Below are positions 1-10,547 of a stretch of 64,000 nt of DNA, one piece after another. The notes beneath the pieces are model-generated. The model did no database searches. It worked only from the letters and a program-made list of their open reading frames with translations, and was not told the DNA's origin. Position 1 is the stretch's first letter. Every line of letters starts with the position of its first letter. A program made the translations under genes and the position numbers. Origin of the DNA: Novipirellula galeiformis (GTDB lineage: Bacteria > Planctomycetota > Planctomycetia > Pirellulales > Pirellulaceae); assembly GCF_007860095.1 (NCBI RefSeq), contig NZ_SJPT01000005.1, forward strand, positions 434,001 to 498,000, given 5' to 3'.

Positions 1-3000
1 GACACCGATTCGTTGATCCTGCAGATGGAAAATGAATTGGCGACCACTCGCAGCGATCTTGAGCGCATGATGCAGGACACCGAAGCCACCAATGAGGAGT
101 TAAAGTCGTCCAACGAAGAATTGTTGTCGATGAACGAAGAGCTGCATTCGACCAACGAAGAATTAGAAACTTCGCGTGAAGAGATCCGCGCCAGCCGCGA
201 CGCCATTGCCAATATCAATAGCGACCTCGAGAACTTGTTCCGCAGCACGCAAATTGCCACGATTTGTCTGGACAACAACCAAAATACCCTGTGGTACTCT
301 CCCGCTGCAGCTCAAATCTATCGGTTGATTGCAACCGACATTGGTCGACCGCTGAGTGACATCTCGCATGTCGCATTAAAGATGCCCGCGATCCCCGACG
401 CCGAGGATCTTTCGGGCGACCACGTGCGAATCGAAGATGAGATCGAAACGAACGACGGACGCTGGTTCCTGCGGCGCGTGCTGCCGTACATGCGAGGTGA
501 CAAAGCCGATGGAATGATCTTGACCTTCATCGACATCACGCTGCAAAAACAGTCAACGATTCGCATGGCGACGGAACACCAAGTCATCCGACTGCTCGCC
601 GAAGCAAAATCGTTTGACACCGTGGTCCCCAAAGTGCTCAATGCGATTCGCGAAACGCTGGGGGCCGACATCTGTGCCATTTGGCTTCCCGACGCTCAGC
701 ACCAAACGTTGCGATGCACGGACGCCTCGGTTTGGCCAAACGACGCCAAGATGGAGCAAGTCGCCGTCCAAAACCAAGAATTTGAGTTTACGAAAGGCCA
801 GGGGCTACCCGGCCGTGTCTGGCAATCGTTAACCGCGCAATCGATTGAAAAACTGGCCGAGGACACCGATTTTTCTCGCACTCACGCTATTGCTGCGGGA
901 CTGACCCAAGCGATGGCGATGCCCATCGTGGTCGGAACGGATTTCTTTGGCGTGATTGAAATTTTCTCGCGACACCCAGGGAGATACGAGCAACCATTCC
1001 TGGCGATGTTACAATCGATGGGAATTGAATTAGGACAGTTCATTCGGCACACCCAAGCCGATGCGAATTTACGTGACGAAGAGGCTCGCAAGTCTGCGAT
1101 CCTAGCCTCGGCACTCGACTCGATCATCACGATGGACGTCGATGGCCGGATCGTCGATTTCAATCCCGCAGCCGAGAGCACCTTTGGTTACAAACAACAC
1201 GAGGTGAAAGGGCGATTACTAGCCGAAGCCATCATTCCCGAGGAACTGCGTGAGGCGCACACCCGCGGACTCAACCGCTACCTAGCATCGGGCGAATCGA
1301 CGATCATCGGCCGTCGGGTTGAAGTGACAGCGCAGCGATCCAACGGCGAAATCTTCCCTGTCGAACTGGCAATCAACGCGACAAAATCGCGTGATGGTTC
1401 ACCTTTTTTTACCGCCTACCTTCGTGACATCACCGAGCACAAACAATTTGTGCAAACCATCTTTGATCGCGATGAGCGGATTGTTGCCCTCCTAAACTCC
1501 ACCGCCGAAGGCATCTACGGCATCACCCCTGAAGGCGTTTGTACGTTCGCCAATGCATCGTGTGGCAAACTTCTAGGCTATGCGGATCCGGATGAACTCG
1601 TAGGCAAACACATGCATTCGTTGATCCACCACACACGACGTGATGGCACGACGTGCGAGCACGATGAATGCCATATCTACGATGCCTTTCGAGTCGGCGC
1701 CCAAGTCCATATCGACGATGACATTTTCTGGCGCTCCGATGGAACACCGTTTGATGTTGAGTATTGGTCGTACCCGATGATCCGGGATGGCCAGACGATC
1801 GGTTGCGTGGTGACGTTTCTCGATGTAACGCACCGTAAGGAAGCCGAACAGATCGTGGTCAATCAACGCGAGGATCTCGAACTGGCGTTTCGCGCGGGCC
1901 GTTTGGGTTCGTGGAAATGGAACATTTCCGAAGATCGTGTCACATGGTCCGATCACTTGTACGCGTTGTTGGGTTATTCGAAGGATCAATTCACAGCCAC
2001 GTGCGCAGGATTTCTGCAGATCATCCACCCCGACGATCGCGACTATGTTCAAAGTCGGATTGACGCTATGTTCAGCGGCAGCTGCGAAGAATTCGAAATG
2101 GATTTCCGCGTCTACCGTGGGGACAATCGGCAAGTCATCTGGACCTACGGTCGCGGAGTAATCGATCGCGATGCACACGGTAAACCGCTAAGCATCACGG
2201 CGGTGGCCAGTGACGTTAGCGAGCGAAAAAAATCGGAGTTAGACTTGATCCAACGAGAGCGAACGCTCTCATTGGCGCTGGACGCGGGGCGCATGGGCAG
2301 TTGGGTTTGGGACATTCCTAAAAACCAAATCACATGGTCCGATCGCTTGCACGTGATGTATGGCTATGACAAAGACGCATTCAAGGGGACCCCCGCGGGC
2401 TTTGTGGAAATTGTCCATCCCGAGGATCACGGGATTGTCGAGCAAGTCATTGATTCCGTGCTTCATTCGAAATCCGAACGCGAAGAATTCGAGGTCCGCT
2501 GTATTCGCGGAACCGATGGGCGCGTCATCTGGACTCAGATTCATGGAGTGGTCGATCGCGACAAACACGGCAACGCATTGCGAATCACCGGGTTTGCCGT
2601 CGACATCACGGAACGAAAGCAACGTGAATTGAACTTGGCGTTTTTAGCCAATTTACAATCGTTCTTCGTCAACTCGTTGTCCGCGGACGAGATCATTCGA
2701 GAAGCGTGCTCACGCATCGTCAATTACCTGCAACTGTCGCGTTGTTTGCTGGCCGAGATTGACGAACAAAACGAAACCGCCAACGTGTTCTATGAACATC
2801 CCGCCGACAACGATCTTCCCAGCATGATGGGGCGTCATCCGCTTGCGGATTTCCATCATGATCAAGAGAGAATCGAACTGCTGAGCGGTCACCCCATCGC
2901 CATCGACGACTGCCAAAGTCAAACGCGGCCCGCCGAATCGGTGAAACATTTCGCTGCATGCAACATCGGTGCCTTGTTTGCGGCCACCTATATCAGCGGT

Positions 3001-6000
3001 AGACGCTTGAAGTTTGTTTTGGCGGCAATCCAAAGTGAACCTCATCATTGGCAAGAAGACGAACAAGAATTCCTGCAAGATTTTGCATCGCGTGTTTATG
3101 TTCGGCTCGAGCGTGCCCGAGCCGAAGATGCATTGCGAGATAGCGAAGAATTCAATCGAACGATCATTGAGAGCAGTCCAGACTGTATCAACGTCCTCGA
3201 TTTAGAGGGCCGCATTTTAACGATGAATACCGCAGGAATCGCGTCGTTTGAAATCTCGGAGTTTGAAACATGGCGTGACAAACCCTGGGAATCGTTGTGG
3301 CCTACTGAGAGCCATCCCAGCGTACGCCAAGCATTGACCGACACGCTTGCGGGAGGGACGGGGAACTTCCAAGCGTTCTGTCCCACTGCAAACGGAACGC
3401 CCAAGTGGTGGGACGTGATCGTGACCTCGGTCCGTGGGGTCTCGGATCAAATCAAGTTTCTCGTCGCCGTTTCCCGCGACATCACTGAGCAAAAGCGATG
3501 GGAACTGGAATTGGCGGATCGCGAAGCTCATTTGCGCCGCGTCATCAACAATCAATTGGGACTTGTCGGCGTCATCGGACCCGATGGAAAACTGTTGGAA
3601 GTCGACGATCGTTCGATGAGTATCGCGGGGCTTTCACGTGACGATGTGATCGGTAAACATTTCGCCGAGTGTGCGTGGTGGACTTACGATGACTCGGTGG
3701 CGAATCAAATGCGTGACGCCATGGAGCGTGGGTTTGCGGGCGAGACGGTGCGTTTCGACGTTGGGTTGTTCTCGAAACAGGGGGCGCCCTTAATGATCGA
3801 TTTCATGATGGCACCGGCTTATGATGCGCACGGTAATATCGAATACCTGATTCCCTCGGGCGTTGATATCAGTGATCGCTACGCAGCGCAGATGCGTCTC
3901 ATTGACAGCGAGCGACGGATGTCGATGGCACTCAAGGCCGGCAACATGGCCGCCTGGGAATGGACCCCAGAGAAGAGCATTTGGGAAAACTCGCTCTTTG
4001 AATTGCTGGGGATACCTCGCCAGGAAAACCCCTCGTCGGATTTATTCTTTCGCAGCGTCCACCCTGATGACGCTCCCGCGCTCCGATCGATCTGGTCGGC
4101 TGCCACCGAAAAGGGCGAAAACTATGAAACCGAATTCCGGATCATTCGCCCCAACGGCGACGTGATCTGGTTGGCCGCGGTCGGTACCATCATCTGCAAC
4201 GAACAAGGCGACATCACCCGGATGCATGGTCTCAATTGGGACACGACTGACAAAAAGGAATCCGAGCGACGAATTCTCGCCAGCGAAGAACGATTGCGAT
4301 TAGCACTCAGCGCTGCGGAGCTAAAACTATGGCAATGGCACGTCCACGCGGATGAGTTCTATCGGGCCGGTGAGCTAAGTGAATACTCGGGATTGGAGTC
4401 GGCTAAACCAATCGGCGGCCTTGACGCATTCCTTGATCTGGTTCATCCCGATGATCAACACCATGTCGAACAAGCATTGCGAGACAGCCTGGAAAAAGGC
4501 ACACCCTACCGATGCGAGTACCGCATTCGTCGTTCTTCCAAAGCCTATCGATGGGTGATGTCGCTAGCACACCTTTCGCTCAAAGACAGCCAATCACCGC
4601 TGCAAATGATTGGCATCGAGTTGGACATCACGACGCGACGTGAATCGGAAGAAGCAATCAAATCGGCACTCGAAAATTACGAAAGCAGCAATACGAAACT
4701 ACAGGGCATCTTCGATGTAACCCTGATCTTTGTCGGAGTCATTGACCTGGATGGTAACGTGAGCGAGGTCAACGAAGCGGCCACCACGGGATGTGGTTAC
4801 ACTCGCGATCAAGTCATTGGCAAGAAATTCTGGGAGGGTCCCTGGTGGCGTCGATCCGCGAAGGTACGGAACTCGATTCGCGAATCGTTCCAGCGTGCTG
4901 TCGCTGGCGAAACCCTCGAAATGGAACTGGATTACTCGGTCGCCGACAACTCGAAACGGACCGTTCAATTCCGCATCGCACCGGCACGCAATGAAAAAGG
5001 CGAGGTCATGTTCGTGGTGCCCAGCGGCGTGGATATCACCGAACGAAAACACAACGAACGCGAAATCCGGCTCAGTGCTCAACGTTTAAGTGTTGCGGCG
5101 AAGTCCGCCGGGTTTGGCATGTTGCACGTCGATTTACGCACTCAGAAAGTGTTATTCTCTCCCGAATTCAAGCGAATCGTCGGCTACCCCGCGGATCACG
5201 CATTCAAACTCGAACCGAGTCAGACGCCCTCGTTTGTTTATCCCGAAGACGTCTCCGCCTATCAAAACCATTTCCAACAAGCCACCCAAACTCGCCGTCA
5301 ACCGCTGACACCGCTTGATCTACGCATCATTCGCCGGGACGGGAAACTCCGCTGGGTACGTCTGCAAACCAAGACGTTATGGATTAAAGACAATGAGGGA
5401 AACAAACGCCCGTCGCAAATCATCGGCACGTTGTTAGACATTACCAATCAACATGAGTTTGAACAGTCGCTCAAGGAGGCTCGGCTCCAAGCCGTCGCCG
5501 CCAACGAATCCAAGAGTGCCTTTTTGGCGAACATGAGTCACGAAATTCGCACGCCGATGACGGCGATCTTAGGCTATGCCGATTTGATCGCCGAAAAGGT
5601 CAACGACGACGAAACGCTCGCACACGTGCGCACCATCCGACGCAACGGCGGATTCCTGCTCGATATCATTAACGACATTCTCGATTTGTCAAAAATCGAA
5701 GCTGGCAAGTTTGAAATCAGCCAACAACGATTCGCCCCCAACCACTTGGTCGAAGATGTTCGCTCGATCATGGAAGTGCGTGCGGCGGAAAGCAATTTGG
5801 AACTTGAAGTCGAATATCGCGGCAAAATCCCCGCCGAAATCATCTCCGACCCCAAACGTCTGAAACAAATCCTGATCAATCTCGTCGGAAATGCGATCAA
5901 GTTCACCCCCGCAGGAACGGTAAAAATCATCGTGCATTACGTCGATGAACCAACAGACGCGGGCTGGTTGCGAATCGAAATTGTTGACTCGGGCATCGGC

Positions 6001-6651
6001 ATCAGCCAGCAACAACAACAGCGATTGTTCCAACCGTTCTCACAGGGCGACGGCAACGTCAATCGCGAGTTCGGAGGCACCGGACTCGGGCTGGCGATCA
6101 GCAAACGTTTGACCGAGATGTTAGGGGGTGAAATTTCCGTCAAGAGCGAACTGGGCAAAGGCAGCACGTTCACCGTAACGATCGCGACCGGCGACATTGC
6201 CGGGGTGCAAAAGATCCATCCGCAATTGACGACCCAGCCGCCTCCCAATGCGACGCCTGCGGAATCGGTGGCCTTGGATTGCCACGTTTTGGTAGTCGAT
6301 GATCGTCGTGACATCCGCTTCCTCAGTAAGTCGCTGCTTAAAAAAGCAGGGGCTAAAGTCGATGAAGCCGAAGACGGTGAAGTCGCGATCCGGATGGTGG
6401 AAACGATGATCAGCCAAGGCCGATCTTACGATCTGATTCTGCTCGATATGCAAATGCCAAGACTCGATGGATATCAAACCGCCGAGCAGCTTCGCAAACT
6501 TGGATTCAGTGGCCCCATCATCGCCTTGACCGCGGACGCGATGCAAGGCGACATGACTCGCTGTATCGATAGCGGTTGCAACGACTACCTGAGTAAACCC
6601 ATCAACGTTGAAAGGTTGACTCAAATGGTTTACCAATTCACCCACAAATAA
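1..6651 (+). CDS. CheB/CheR-derived multi-PAS hybrid histidine kinase, 5' end outside window
   Basis: The reading frame is open from base 1, so the gene starts upstream. About 2216 codons are visible. The first ~70 residues are the repetitive Glu/Asn-rich coiled coil (SSNEELLSMNEELHSTNEEL) typical of the linker after CheB-CheR fusion proteins, so the missing N-terminus probably holds CheB/CheR methylesterase and methyltransferase domains (inference). After it I read PAS (~75-180), GAF (~190-345), four PAS (~360-875), a second GAF (~880-1035) and six PAS (~1045-1810). HisKA follows with the phospho-acceptor His in MSHEIRTPM near 1839, then HATPase with DSGIGI and GGTGLGLAIS near 2021. A receiver domain ends the protein, with LVVDD near 2091, Asp in LILLDMQMP near 2142 and Lys in LSKP near 2193. 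It is a cytoplasmic sensor integrating several inputs; ligands are unknown. No partner gene is adjacent downstream. Confidence 0.9.
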   Translation, partial: DTDSLILQMENELATTRSDLERMMQDTEATNEELKSSNEELLSMNEELHSTNEELETSREEIRASRDAIANINSDLENLFRSTQIATICLDNNQNTLWYSPAAAQIYRLIATDIGRPLSDISHVALKMPAIPDAEDLSGDHVRIEDEIETNDGRWFLRRVLPYMRGDKADGMILTFIDITLQKQSTIRMATEHQVIRLLAEAKSFDTVVPKVLNAIRETLGADICAIWLPDAQHQTLRCTDASVWPNDAKMEQVAVQNQEFEFTKGQGLPGRVWQSLTAQSIEKLAEDTDFSRTHAIAAGLTQAMAMPIVVGTDFFGVIEIFSRHPGRYEQPFLAMLQSMGIELGQFIRHTQADANLRDEEARKSAILASALDSIITMDVDGRIVDFNPAAESTFGYKQHEVKGRLLAEAIIPEELREAHTRGLNRYLASGESTIIGRRVEVTAQRSNGEIFPVELAINATKSRDGSPFFTAYLRDITEHKQFVQTIFDRDERIVALLNSTAEGIYGITPEGVCTFANASCGKLLGYADPDELVGKHMHSLIHHTRRDGTTCEHDECHIYDAFRVGAQVHIDDDIFWRSDGTPFDVEYWSYPMIRDGQTIGCVVTFLDVTHRKEAEQIVVNQREDLELAFRAGRLGSWKWNISEDRVTWSDHLYALLGYSKDQFTATCAGFLQIIHPDDRDYVQSRIDAMFSGSCEEFEMDFRVYRGDNRQVIWTYGRGVIDRDAHGKPLSITAVASDVSERKKSELDLIQRERTLSLALDAGRMGSWVWDIPKNQITWSDRLHVMYGYDKDAFKGTPAGFVEIVHPEDHGIVEQVIDSVLHSKSEREEFEVRCIRGTDGRVIWTQIHGVVDRDKHGNALRITGFAVDITERKQRELNLAFLANLQSFFVNSLSADEIIREACSRIVNYLQLSRCLLAEIDEQNETANVFYEHPADNDLPSMMGRHPLADFHHDQERIELLSGHPIAIDDCQSQTRPAESVKHFAACNIGALFAATYISGRRLKFVLAAIQSEPHHWQEDEQEFLQDFASRVYVRLERARAEDALRDSEEFNRTIIESSPDCINVLDLEGRILTMNTAGIASFEISEFETWRDKPWESLWPTESHPSVRQALTDTLAGGTGNFQAFCPTANGTPKWWDVIVTSVRGVSDQIKFLVAVSRDITEQKRWELELADREAHLRRVINNQLGLVGVIGPDGKLLEVDDRSMSIAGLSRDDVIGKHFAECAWWTYDDSVANQMRDAMERGFAGETVRFDVGLFSKQGAPLMIDFMMAPAYDAHGNIEYLIPSGVDISDRYAAQMRLIDSERRMSMALKAGNMAAWEWTPEKSIWENSLFELLGIPRQENPSSDLFFRSVHPDDAPALRSIWSAATEKGENYETEFRIIRPNGDVIWLAAVGTIICNEQGDITRMHGLNWDTTDKKESERRILASEERLRLALSAAELKLWQWHVHADEFYRAGELSEYSGLESAKPIGGLDAFLDLVHPDDQHHVEQALRDSLEKGTPYRCEYRIRRSSKAYRWVMSLAHLSLKDSQSPLQMIGIELDITTRRESEEAIKSALENYESSNTKLQGIFDVTLIFVGVIDLDGNVSEVNEAATTGCGYTRDQVIGKKFWEGPWWRRSAKVRNSIRESFQRAVAGETLEMELDYSVADNSKRTVQFRIAPARNEKGEVMFVVPSGVDITERKHNEREIRLSAQRLSVAAKSAGFGMLHVDLRTQKVLFSPEFKRIVGYPADHAFKLEPSQTPSFVYPEDVSAYQNHFQQATQTRRQPLTPLDLRIIRRDGKLRWVRLQTKTLWIKDNEGNKRPSQIIGTLLDITNQHEFEQSLKEARLQAVAANESKSAFLANMSHEIRTPMTAILGYADLIAEKVNDDETLAHVRTIRRNGGFLLDIINDILDLSKIEAGKFEISQQRFAPNHLVEDVRSIMEVRAAESNLELEVEYRGKIPAEIISDPKRLKQILINLVGNAIKFTPAGTVKIIVHYVDEPTDAGWLRIEIVDSGIGISQQQQQRLFQPFSQGDGNVNREFGGTGLGLAISKRLTEMLGGEISVKSELGKGSTFTVTIATGDIAGVQKIHPQLTTQPPPNATPAESVALDCHVLVVDDRRDIRFLSKSLLKKAGAKVDEAEDGEVAIRMVETMISQGRSYDLILLDMQMPRLDGYQTAEQLRKLGFSGPIIALTADAMQGDMTRCIDSGCNDYLSKPINVERLTQMVYQFTHK

Positions 6652-6861
6652 ATCGCAGGCGTGCAGGTCATGGCACAGCAGTTGCGTACTAGTTGCGTCC
6701 TTTAGAGGGTTGTTGAATGCCGAGCGTTGCATCGTACACGCATGGTCACGTCCAAGCATGGTCACGGTGCCTCCCTGGGGATCCCCCCCTTCTGTTTCCA
6801 ACGTCAGCAGCCTGAGTCGAGCGAATTCACCTTGGAACCGGCGCGCGATCGCCGACACGCC

Positions 6862-7413
6862 ATGCAAGATCAACTTCAGCAAATCGGAATCGTCGCGATC
6901 GCCGGTGCGCTCGGTGCGATCGTTGGCTTTGAACGTGAATTCGCCGATAAGCCTGCCGGATTGCGGACCCATATCTTCGTTGGCGCCGCGTCGGCCATGT
7001 TGATGCTATTGGGCGATGGCGTCCTCGATCAATTTCAACAGGAAGATCGCGGTGGTTTGAGCGCTGACCCGATCCGGATCATCCAAGCGATCGTCGTGGG
7101 CATCAGCTTCCTCGGTGCGGGCACGATCATCCACCACCAGGACAAACGTGTCGAAGGGCTGACCACCGCCGCTTCGATTCTATTAACAGCCGGCATCGGC
7201 ATTGCCGTCGCCGTTGGACAGCTGATCTTTGCGGTCAGCATCTCCATCTTGGCTGTTCTTGTTCTCACCTTGGTCGGTGGAATCGAACGACGCATTGCGA
7301 GACATGTCCGTAAACGAACCGCGACCCGGCAATCCGAATTCAACAAACCGGCGGAGGGCGAAGAACAATTAGAACGCGACTCGCAATCGAAGCCTCCTCG
7401 ACCTTTGCAGTAA
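6862..7413 (+). CDS. MgtC/SapB family membrane protein
   Basis: 183 residues from the ATG at 6862. Longer upstream in-frame starts would add a soluble, unrelated N-terminus, so I reject them. The family signature is present: IVGFERE near the N-terminus, PAGLRTHIFVG, then ISFLGAGTII and GLTTAASILLTAGIG, in four to five hydrophobic segments. MgtC-type proteins sit in the inner membrane and are linked to Mg2+ starvation and ATP-synthase modulation; the exact role of this subgroup is not known. The C-terminal ~35 residues are charged and probably cytoplasmic. The gene stands alone, about 210 bp after the kinase. Confidence 0.85.
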   Translation: MQDQLQQIGIVAIAGALGAIVGFEREFADKPAGLRTHIFVGAASAMLMLLGDGVLDQFQQEDRGGLSADPIRIIQAIVVGISFLGAGTIIHHQDKRVEGLTTAASILLTAGIGIAVAVGQLIFAVSISILAVLVLTLVGGIERRIARHVRKRTATRQSEFNKPAEGEEQLERDSQSKPPRPLQ

Positions 7414-7774
7414 CGCTCCGCTCACGATACCGTCCGCTCAACGCAATTCCCGCTGCGATTGCGTGTCGTCCGTTTCCATTCGGTGTCTATTCCAATCGGG
7501 TTTCATTGGAATCAGAGTCGCCGCCAAGCAGATTCGAGACCTCTTTACTCGGACAGCCCCCACTCAGCCCGCAAGGGCGACTCGATGGGGCAACGCTAAC
7601 TCGCGTTCGCCACCGCACGACGCGGTACCAAACCGGGAATCGATGAGTCGCGTTGGATCACAAAATGAATTGCAATTGGCATACGAAATGCAAATCAAAG
7701 AAGGCTTAAGGGCTCGTCAGACTGCAGAACGATTGCGGCGACCGAGTCCGATCCACACATCAAGGAACATTCTC
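7414..7774. other. intergenic region without a recognised gene
   Basis: 361 bp between the MgtC-like gene and the PRC-barrel gene. An open frame runs through it into the PRC-barrel gene, but its translation has no recognisable features and lacks the signal-peptide start. I see no repeat or RNA here. Confidence 0.5.
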
Positions 7775-8365
7775 ATGAAACGCAACTCTTTGACAGCGGT
7801 AACGATGGCCTTTGCAATCGGCATGATGACCGTGAATGCCACCGCCCAGGACACGACAAACCCCGTTCGGGACAAGACGCGTGGTCCAAACGCGGGCAAG
7901 TTGGACGAAAAAACATCAGGCGCAAACATTCGTGTTAGTCAATTGATTGGCATGAACATCCAAAACGACCAAGGCGAAAGCGTGGGCGAAATCAATGACC
8001 TCGTCATTGATAGCTCCAGTGGCAAAGTACGCTACGCGGCCGTCACCTACGGCGGCATCATCGGTATCGGTAACAAGCTGTTCGCGGTCCCCTTCGAAGC
8101 TTTTCAAGTGCAGCCCGATCCCGATGATCCTGACGACTTGGATGACTACGTGTTGGTCCTCAATGTCACCCAGAAACAACTCGAAGGAGCCCAAGGCTTC
8201 GACGAAGACCATTGGCCCAACATGGCCGACAAGAACTTCGTTCGCGAACTGAATCAACGGTATGGCGTCGAGCGGAATCGGAAAAACCGCAATCGTTTAC
8301 GAGGCGTTGATGTGGACGTCAATCGCAATGGAGTAGACATCGACGTGGAACGGGAGAAAAAGTAG
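7775..8365 (+). CDS. secreted PRC-barrel domain protein
   Basis: 196 residues. The start at 7775 is chosen because it follows AAGGAAC and opens a clear signal peptide (MKRNSLTAVT, hydrophobic core, then NATAQ cleavage region). The mature part has one PRC-barrel (~53-130): VSQLIGMNIQN, GEINDLVID, VRYAAVTYGG, KLFAVPFEAF. The C-terminus is basic and repetitive (Arg/Asn/Val/Asp). PRC-barrels occur in RimM, photosynthetic reaction centre H subunits and stress-response periplasmic proteins. The signal peptide places this one outside the cytoplasm, and the function is unknown. A strong terminator follows 33 bp downstream, so transcription ends here. Confidence 0.8.
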   Translation: MKRNSLTAVTMAFAIGMMTVNATAQDTTNPVRDKTRGPNAGKLDEKTSGANIRVSQLIGMNIQNDQGESVGEINDLVIDSSSGKVRYAAVTYGGIIGIGNKLFAVPFEAFQVQPDPDDPDDLDDYVLVLNVTQKQLEGAQGFDEDHWPNMADKNFVRELNQRYGVERNRKNRNRLRGVDVDVNRNGVDIDVEREKK

Positions 8366-8397
8366 ACAACGCGCCCATTTCACCCAACGGTCGTTGA

Positions 8398-8440
8398 CGC
8401 CATACAGCGTCGCACACGGTGCTGTATGGCGACTTTTTTT
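8398..8440 (+). terminator. rho-independent terminator after PRC-barrel gene
   Basis: An 11-bp perfect stem (CGCCATACAGC at 8398-8408 with GCTGTATGGCG at 8421-8431) is followed by a run of seven T at 8434-8440. The position just after a stop codon fits a terminator. Confidence 0.85.
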
Positions 8441-8656
8441 CATTCGCGAGGTTCTTCACTGGCGAGTTTTTTCACTGGCGAGGCTCTTTACGGGTGCTGT
8501 TCGGCAAGCCTTTGTCTCGGCCGACCCCCACCGGCAATCTTGCAATGCTTGCCGCAATGTCCACGACCGACCCCGCGATCGATTATTCCCCACTGGCACG
8601 CCGTGCGGGTTTTCGAAGCGGAGATTCCACCAAGCAACCCCACAAGGGAACCGATA

Positions 8657-10054
8657 ATGAAAACGGCAACGACAGGTGTCTGCGGAACGCTAATCTTTCT
8701 AGTCATCACGATGGCAATCCCAGGCGTCGCCCAAGAAACGGAGGCGCCTCAACCGGAAACGTACATGCCCGTGGTCGTGGCCGATTTCGAAGTCATCCTT
8801 GCCAAAGACAAAGCGGAGAAATCCGCGGTAATGGCAAAACATCAATCGTTGCTCGAGCAGCGATACGACCTCGCCGATTCGCCTTCGGATGTGATGATGT
8901 CTGGAGGCCGGAAAGCGGTACAACAGGGCGTTCGCGTTAAGTTGCCCGAGGGGGTGTCCTGGTCTCAACTCAGCGTAGCCACAGCGGAGAGGGTTCGCGA
9001 AAAAGGAATTTTCCCTGCGGGATTCCGCCCTCTGCCGCATGCCAAGCATGCCATCGGCGGCATGGTATTTCCGCAGCGACAAATCGCGGCGATTGACCAA
9101 GCCGAACATCGAGACCTAAGCCGGTTCGATGTCGATTTTGATCTCCCCGATCACCTCACTCCCGAATACCCGCCTCCCATGTTCCTCAGCAATCGCCCCG
9201 ATCTGGGGGATGTGTCCGGTGGCGAAGTGATCACGATCAAGAACTACTTTGGTTTGCTCAAAGGCAAGGTCACGCCGGTTCAAATGGAAGGCATGCGATT
9301 GCTGTTGACCCCATTTCCGCAACAACAATTCAATCAAACCGACGATCGCAAGGTCGCCGAACCGTCGTTGGGAGTGGCTTGTTTTGATTGTCACGTCAAC
9401 GGGCACAGCAACGCGACCTTTCATCTGAACCCCGACACTCGCCCCCAGCAGAACCGATTTCGAATCGACACCGTCAGTCTACGAGGAATGTTCAACCAAC
9501 AAATCCATGGATCCAAACGCTCCCTACGCAGCGTCGAAGACTTTACGGAGTTTGAACAGCGAACTGCGTATTTCGACGGCGATCATGTCACGGCAGCCAA
9601 GAAGGGCGTGCATCTCCCGAACCGCTCGGATCAAGTGGCGATGATGGCTCAGATGCAAAATATGTTGGACTTTCCTCCCGCACCCAAACTTGACATTTAC
9701 GGAAAACTCATCCCGGCCAAAGCGACCGAACAAGAGCTGAGGGGACAGGATTTGTTCTTTGGAAAAGCCCGCTGTGCCGAGTGCCACCCCGCTCCGTTCT
9801 ATCTCGACGACAAGATGCACGATCTCCGTGTCGACCAGTTCTACGAACCTGAAACCATCAACGGCCATCACGATGTCGCCGTCGGCGCGATCAAGACATT
9901 CACGCTACGAGGCATCAAAGATTCACCTCCCTATTTACATGACGGTCGATTGCTAACCCTCGACGATACCGTCGCCTTCTTCAACATCGTTTTGAGCTTA
10001 AAACTCAACCAGCAAGAAAGTGACGCATTGGTGGCGTTCCTGAGATGCCTCTAG
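8657..10054 (+). CDS. secreted di-haem cytochrome c (MauG/cytochrome c peroxidase-like)
   Basis: 465 residues from the ATG at 8657, which opens a signal peptide (MKTATTGVCGTLIFLVITM ending near GVAQ). Two haem c attachment motifs are visible: CFDCH at residue ~242 and CAECH at ~373. The C-terminal part has the family pattern FTLRGIKDSPPYLHDGR and LDDTVAFFN, as in di-haem peroxidase/MauG-type proteins. It would act in the periplasm in electron transfer or peroxide reduction; the substrate is not evident. The N-terminal ~200 residues are not recognised and are longer than in classic CcpA (~320-350 aa). The gene is monocistronic, between a terminator and a short HPt gene. Confidence 0.8.
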   Translation: MKTATTGVCGTLIFLVITMAIPGVAQETEAPQPETYMPVVVADFEVILAKDKAEKSAVMAKHQSLLEQRYDLADSPSDVMMSGGRKAVQQGVRVKLPEGVSWSQLSVATAERVREKGIFPAGFRPLPHAKHAIGGMVFPQRQIAAIDQAEHRDLSRFDVDFDLPDHLTPEYPPPMFLSNRPDLGDVSGGEVITIKNYFGLLKGKVTPVQMEGMRLLLTPFPQQQFNQTDDRKVAEPSLGVACFDCHVNGHSNATFHLNPDTRPQQNRFRIDTVSLRGMFNQQIHGSKRSLRSVEDFTEFEQRTAYFDGDHVTAAKKGVHLPNRSDQVAMMAQMQNMLDFPPAPKLDIYGKLIPAKATEQELRGQDLFFGKARCAECHPAPFYLDDKMHDLRVDQFYEPETINGHHDVAVGAIKTFTLRGIKDSPPYLHDGRLLTLDDTVAFFNIVLSLKLNQQESDALVAFLRCL

Positions 10055-10167
10055 CAACGATTCAAGCCGCTTAAGCCGGGAACCGAAAATTTCTCCTGTA
10101 ACAATCGCCGCCATGGCTGATCATCGCCACCCCTCGTTTCCTACGTTACTTATTCGTGGAGATCACC

Positions 10168-10521
10168 ATGCTGACGATCGAACAAACGCAGCGTTTCCAA
10201 GAAGCGATTAAACGAATCGGAGGCGACCGCAATCTGCTGGTCACCTTGGCGTCGCTGGTCAGCGACGATGCGGCTCGGCTTCAAATCGAGCTGGATCGCC
10301 AATTGCTTGAAAACCGGTTTCTCGAGGCCGTCGCCACCGGACATGCCTTGCAAGGGATGCTAAGCACCTTTGAAGTAGGCTCCCCGGTCATCGAGCTGCG
10401 AAACGTCATCAGCGTATTGCGTTCGGGCGATGGCGATCGGGCGAAGGTGCTTTGGAGCGACTGCAAACTCGCGATCGATTCCTTCATCCACGAGGTCAAT
10501 GCGTTAGCAAATTCCGCGTGA
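10168..10521 (+). CDS. stand-alone HPt phosphotransfer protein
   Basis: 117 residues. The ATG at 10168 is preceded by GGAG at good spacing; a GTG 12 bp upstream is a weaker alternative. The helical sequence with GHALQGMLSTFE has the HPt histidine at about residue 59. It is paralogous to the HPt at 16975-17367 (shared IGGD/VGGDE, xHALxGxLSxFE, PPVxELxxxI pattern). Such proteins shuttle phosphate between hybrid-kinase receivers and response regulators. Two hybrid kinases lie nearby (1-6651 and 12225-16040), so it may serve one of them (inference). Confidence 0.75.
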   Translation: MLTIEQTQRFQEAIKRIGGDRNLLVTLASLVSDDAARLQIELDRQLLENRFLEAVATGHALQGMLSTFEVGSPVIELRNVISVLRSGDGDRAKVLWSDCKLAIDSFIHEVNALANSA

Positions 10522-10547
10522 CGAACACCCGCTATCGTTCAACCTCG